DNA of 6,515 bases from NCBI GenBank assembly GCA_902773165.1, contig CACYDO010000064.1, positions 1 to 6,515 on the forward strand. Direction: 5' to 3'. The stretch's first letter is position 1. Each line of letters starts with the position of its first letter. This document shows positions 6,143 to 6,515 of this stretch, piece after piece. A model generated the notes under the pieces. That model was not told the DNA's origin. It ran no database searches and worked only from the letters and a program-made list of their open reading frames with translations. Origin of the DNA: an uncultured Ruminococcus sp. (GTDB taxonomy: Bacteria > Bacillota > Clostridia > Oscillospirales > Acutalibacteraceae). A program made the translations under genes and the position numbers.

Positions 6143-6171
6143 TTGATAAACGAAATTTTTTATGTTAAAAT
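6143..6171 (+). promoter_or_regulatory. Sigma-A type promoter for the alpha-amylase gene
   Basis: TTGATA (6143-6148) and TAAAAT (6166-6171) are separated by exactly 17 bp. These are the same hexamers and spacing as in the radical SAM promoter of this window. Transcription would start near 6178, giving a leader of about 130 nt before the ATG at 6310. Confidence 0.75.
6146..6157 (+). repeat. Direct repeat copy 2, overlapping the amylase -35 box
   Basis: Second exact copy of ATAAACGAAATT. It overlaps the last three bases of the -35 hexamer and fills most of the spacer, so a protein bound here would affect polymerase binding. It is not palindromic and does not match the CcpA cre consensus. Confidence 0.6.
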
Positions 6172-6216
6172 TAAACAGTAGATGTAGGTAAAGTATGGTC
6201 AAAAGCCGTATCTTGA

Positions 6217-6254
6217 AGCGAAACAAAGGGCGGACCGATCGCTTTGCTTTCGCT
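6217..6254 (+). other. Stem-loop in the 5' leader of the amylase mRNA
   Basis: Bases 6217-6223 (AGCGAAA) pair with 6248-6254 (TTTCGCT), and 6224-6228 (CAAAG) with 6242-6246 (CTTTG), with a single bulged C at 6247. This gives 12 bp around a 13-base G/C-rich loop, in contrast to the A/T-rich surroundings. No U tract follows, so it is not a typical terminator. mRNA stabilisation or a regulatory leader are possible roles, by inference only. Confidence 0.55.
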
Positions 6255-6309
6255 GAAACCTCAGAAGTCAGAATGATCAACATTTTTAAATTGAAAGGGA
6301 GAATGTGCA

Positions 6310-6515
6310 ATGAAAAAACCAAAGGCTTTAGTGTCTGCGATAGTTGCAGCGGCTCTGCTCGTTTCGGCAGCGCTTCCGGCAGCAGCAGAAGCAGCAGCTG
6401 TTCCCTCAGGCGCAGCGGCAGCTCAGACATCAGGCGCTGACGCGTCAACCTTCTCATGGGACAACGCAACAGTTTATTTCCTTCTTACAGACCGTTTTAA
6501 GAACGGCGATACTTC
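6310..6515 (+). CDS. Secreted GH13 alpha-amylase, 5' end only (runs off the window)
   Basis: Sixty-eight codons are visible, cut by the window edge. The start is a signal peptide: basic KKPK at 2-5, a hydrophobic Ala/Leu/Val core at about 6-22, and an AxA-type cleavage region around residues 24-30. An Ala/Ser/Gly-rich linker follows to about residue 46. The mature part opens FSWDNATVYFLLTDRFKNGD (48-67), the classic first strand of GH13 catalytic domains, where VYFLLTDRFKNGD corresponds to the YxxxxDRFxNGD motif. It should cleave starch outside the cell; the catalytic residues and any starch-binding or dockerin modules lie beyond the window. AAAGGGAG (6294-6301) lies eight bases before the ATG. 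Its own promoter, upstream repeats and leader hairpin suggest regulated expression. The alternative is another GH13 enzyme such as a pullulanase or neopullulanase. Confidence 0.88.
   Translation, partial: MKKPKALVSAIVAAALLVSAALPAAAEAAAVPSGAAAAQTSGADASTFSWDNATVYFLLTDRFKNGDT

Noticed and set aside
6053..6309. CcpA cre site in the amylase upstream region
   Set aside because: Partial CG-centred matches near 6213-6224 and 6246-6259 have wrong spacing or wrong bases compared with the cre consensus.
6098..6469. 123-residue minus-strand open frame across the amylase promoter and signal sequence
   Set aside because: Its Leu/Arg-rich composition comes from reading the Ala-rich signal and linker codons backwards, and it would cover a near-consensus promoter.
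1..6515. CRISPR array, tRNA, rRNA, insertion sequence or prophage genes
   Set aside because: No regularly spaced repeats, cloverleaf-like segment, transposase or integrase motif was seen in any part of the window.

Overview
The window looks like a chromosomal segment of a low-to-moderate G+C Gram-positive gut bacterium, most likely a Ruminococcus-like member of the Clostridia. The support is the end of a YbaB-type protein running into recR, strong AGGAGG-type ribosome binding sites, A/T-rich gene gaps, a small Cys-containing protein typical of Clostridia, a PflX-type radical SAM protein and a secreted GH13 amylase. The genus is an inference; no rRNA or other marker is present.

Left part (1-1404, + strand): the last codons of a YbaB/EbfC nucleoid protein, then recR two bases later, then a phosphoribosyltransferase-like gene, closed by a strong bidirectional hairpin terminator. 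recR and ybaB belong to recombination and DNA housekeeping. The third gene resembles an orotate phosphoribosyltransferase, but its PRPP loop lacks the acidic pair.

Middle part (1505-5132, - strand): read in its own direction this runs small Cys protein, PflX-like radical SAM protein, RadC-like JAMM protein, terminator, MATE efflux protein. The radical SAM gene has a near-consensus promoter (TTGATA, 17 bp, TAAAAT), a 114-nt leader holding an 8-bp inverted repeat, and a TTG start behind a very strong Shine-Dalgarno site. The RadC-like gene follows after 28 bp and is probably co-transcribed. The MATE gene lies just past the terminator and has no recognisable promoter of its own.

Right part (5225-6515, + strand): pgeF, divergent from the small Cys gene, acts in peptidoglycan quality control. 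It is followed by a 257-bp regulatory gap and the 5' end of a secreted alpha-amylase that is cut by the window edge. The gap holds a near-consensus promoter with the same hexamers as the radical SAM promoter, a 12-bp direct repeat whose second copy overlaps the -35 box, and a leader stem-loop. Two genes here are easy to miss: the 68-residue TTG-start gene and the partial amylase.

I see no clear new multi-gene system. The points most worth a second look are the acid-less phosphoribosyltransferase loop, the divergent JAMM/radical SAM pair, and the two leader regions with repeats.
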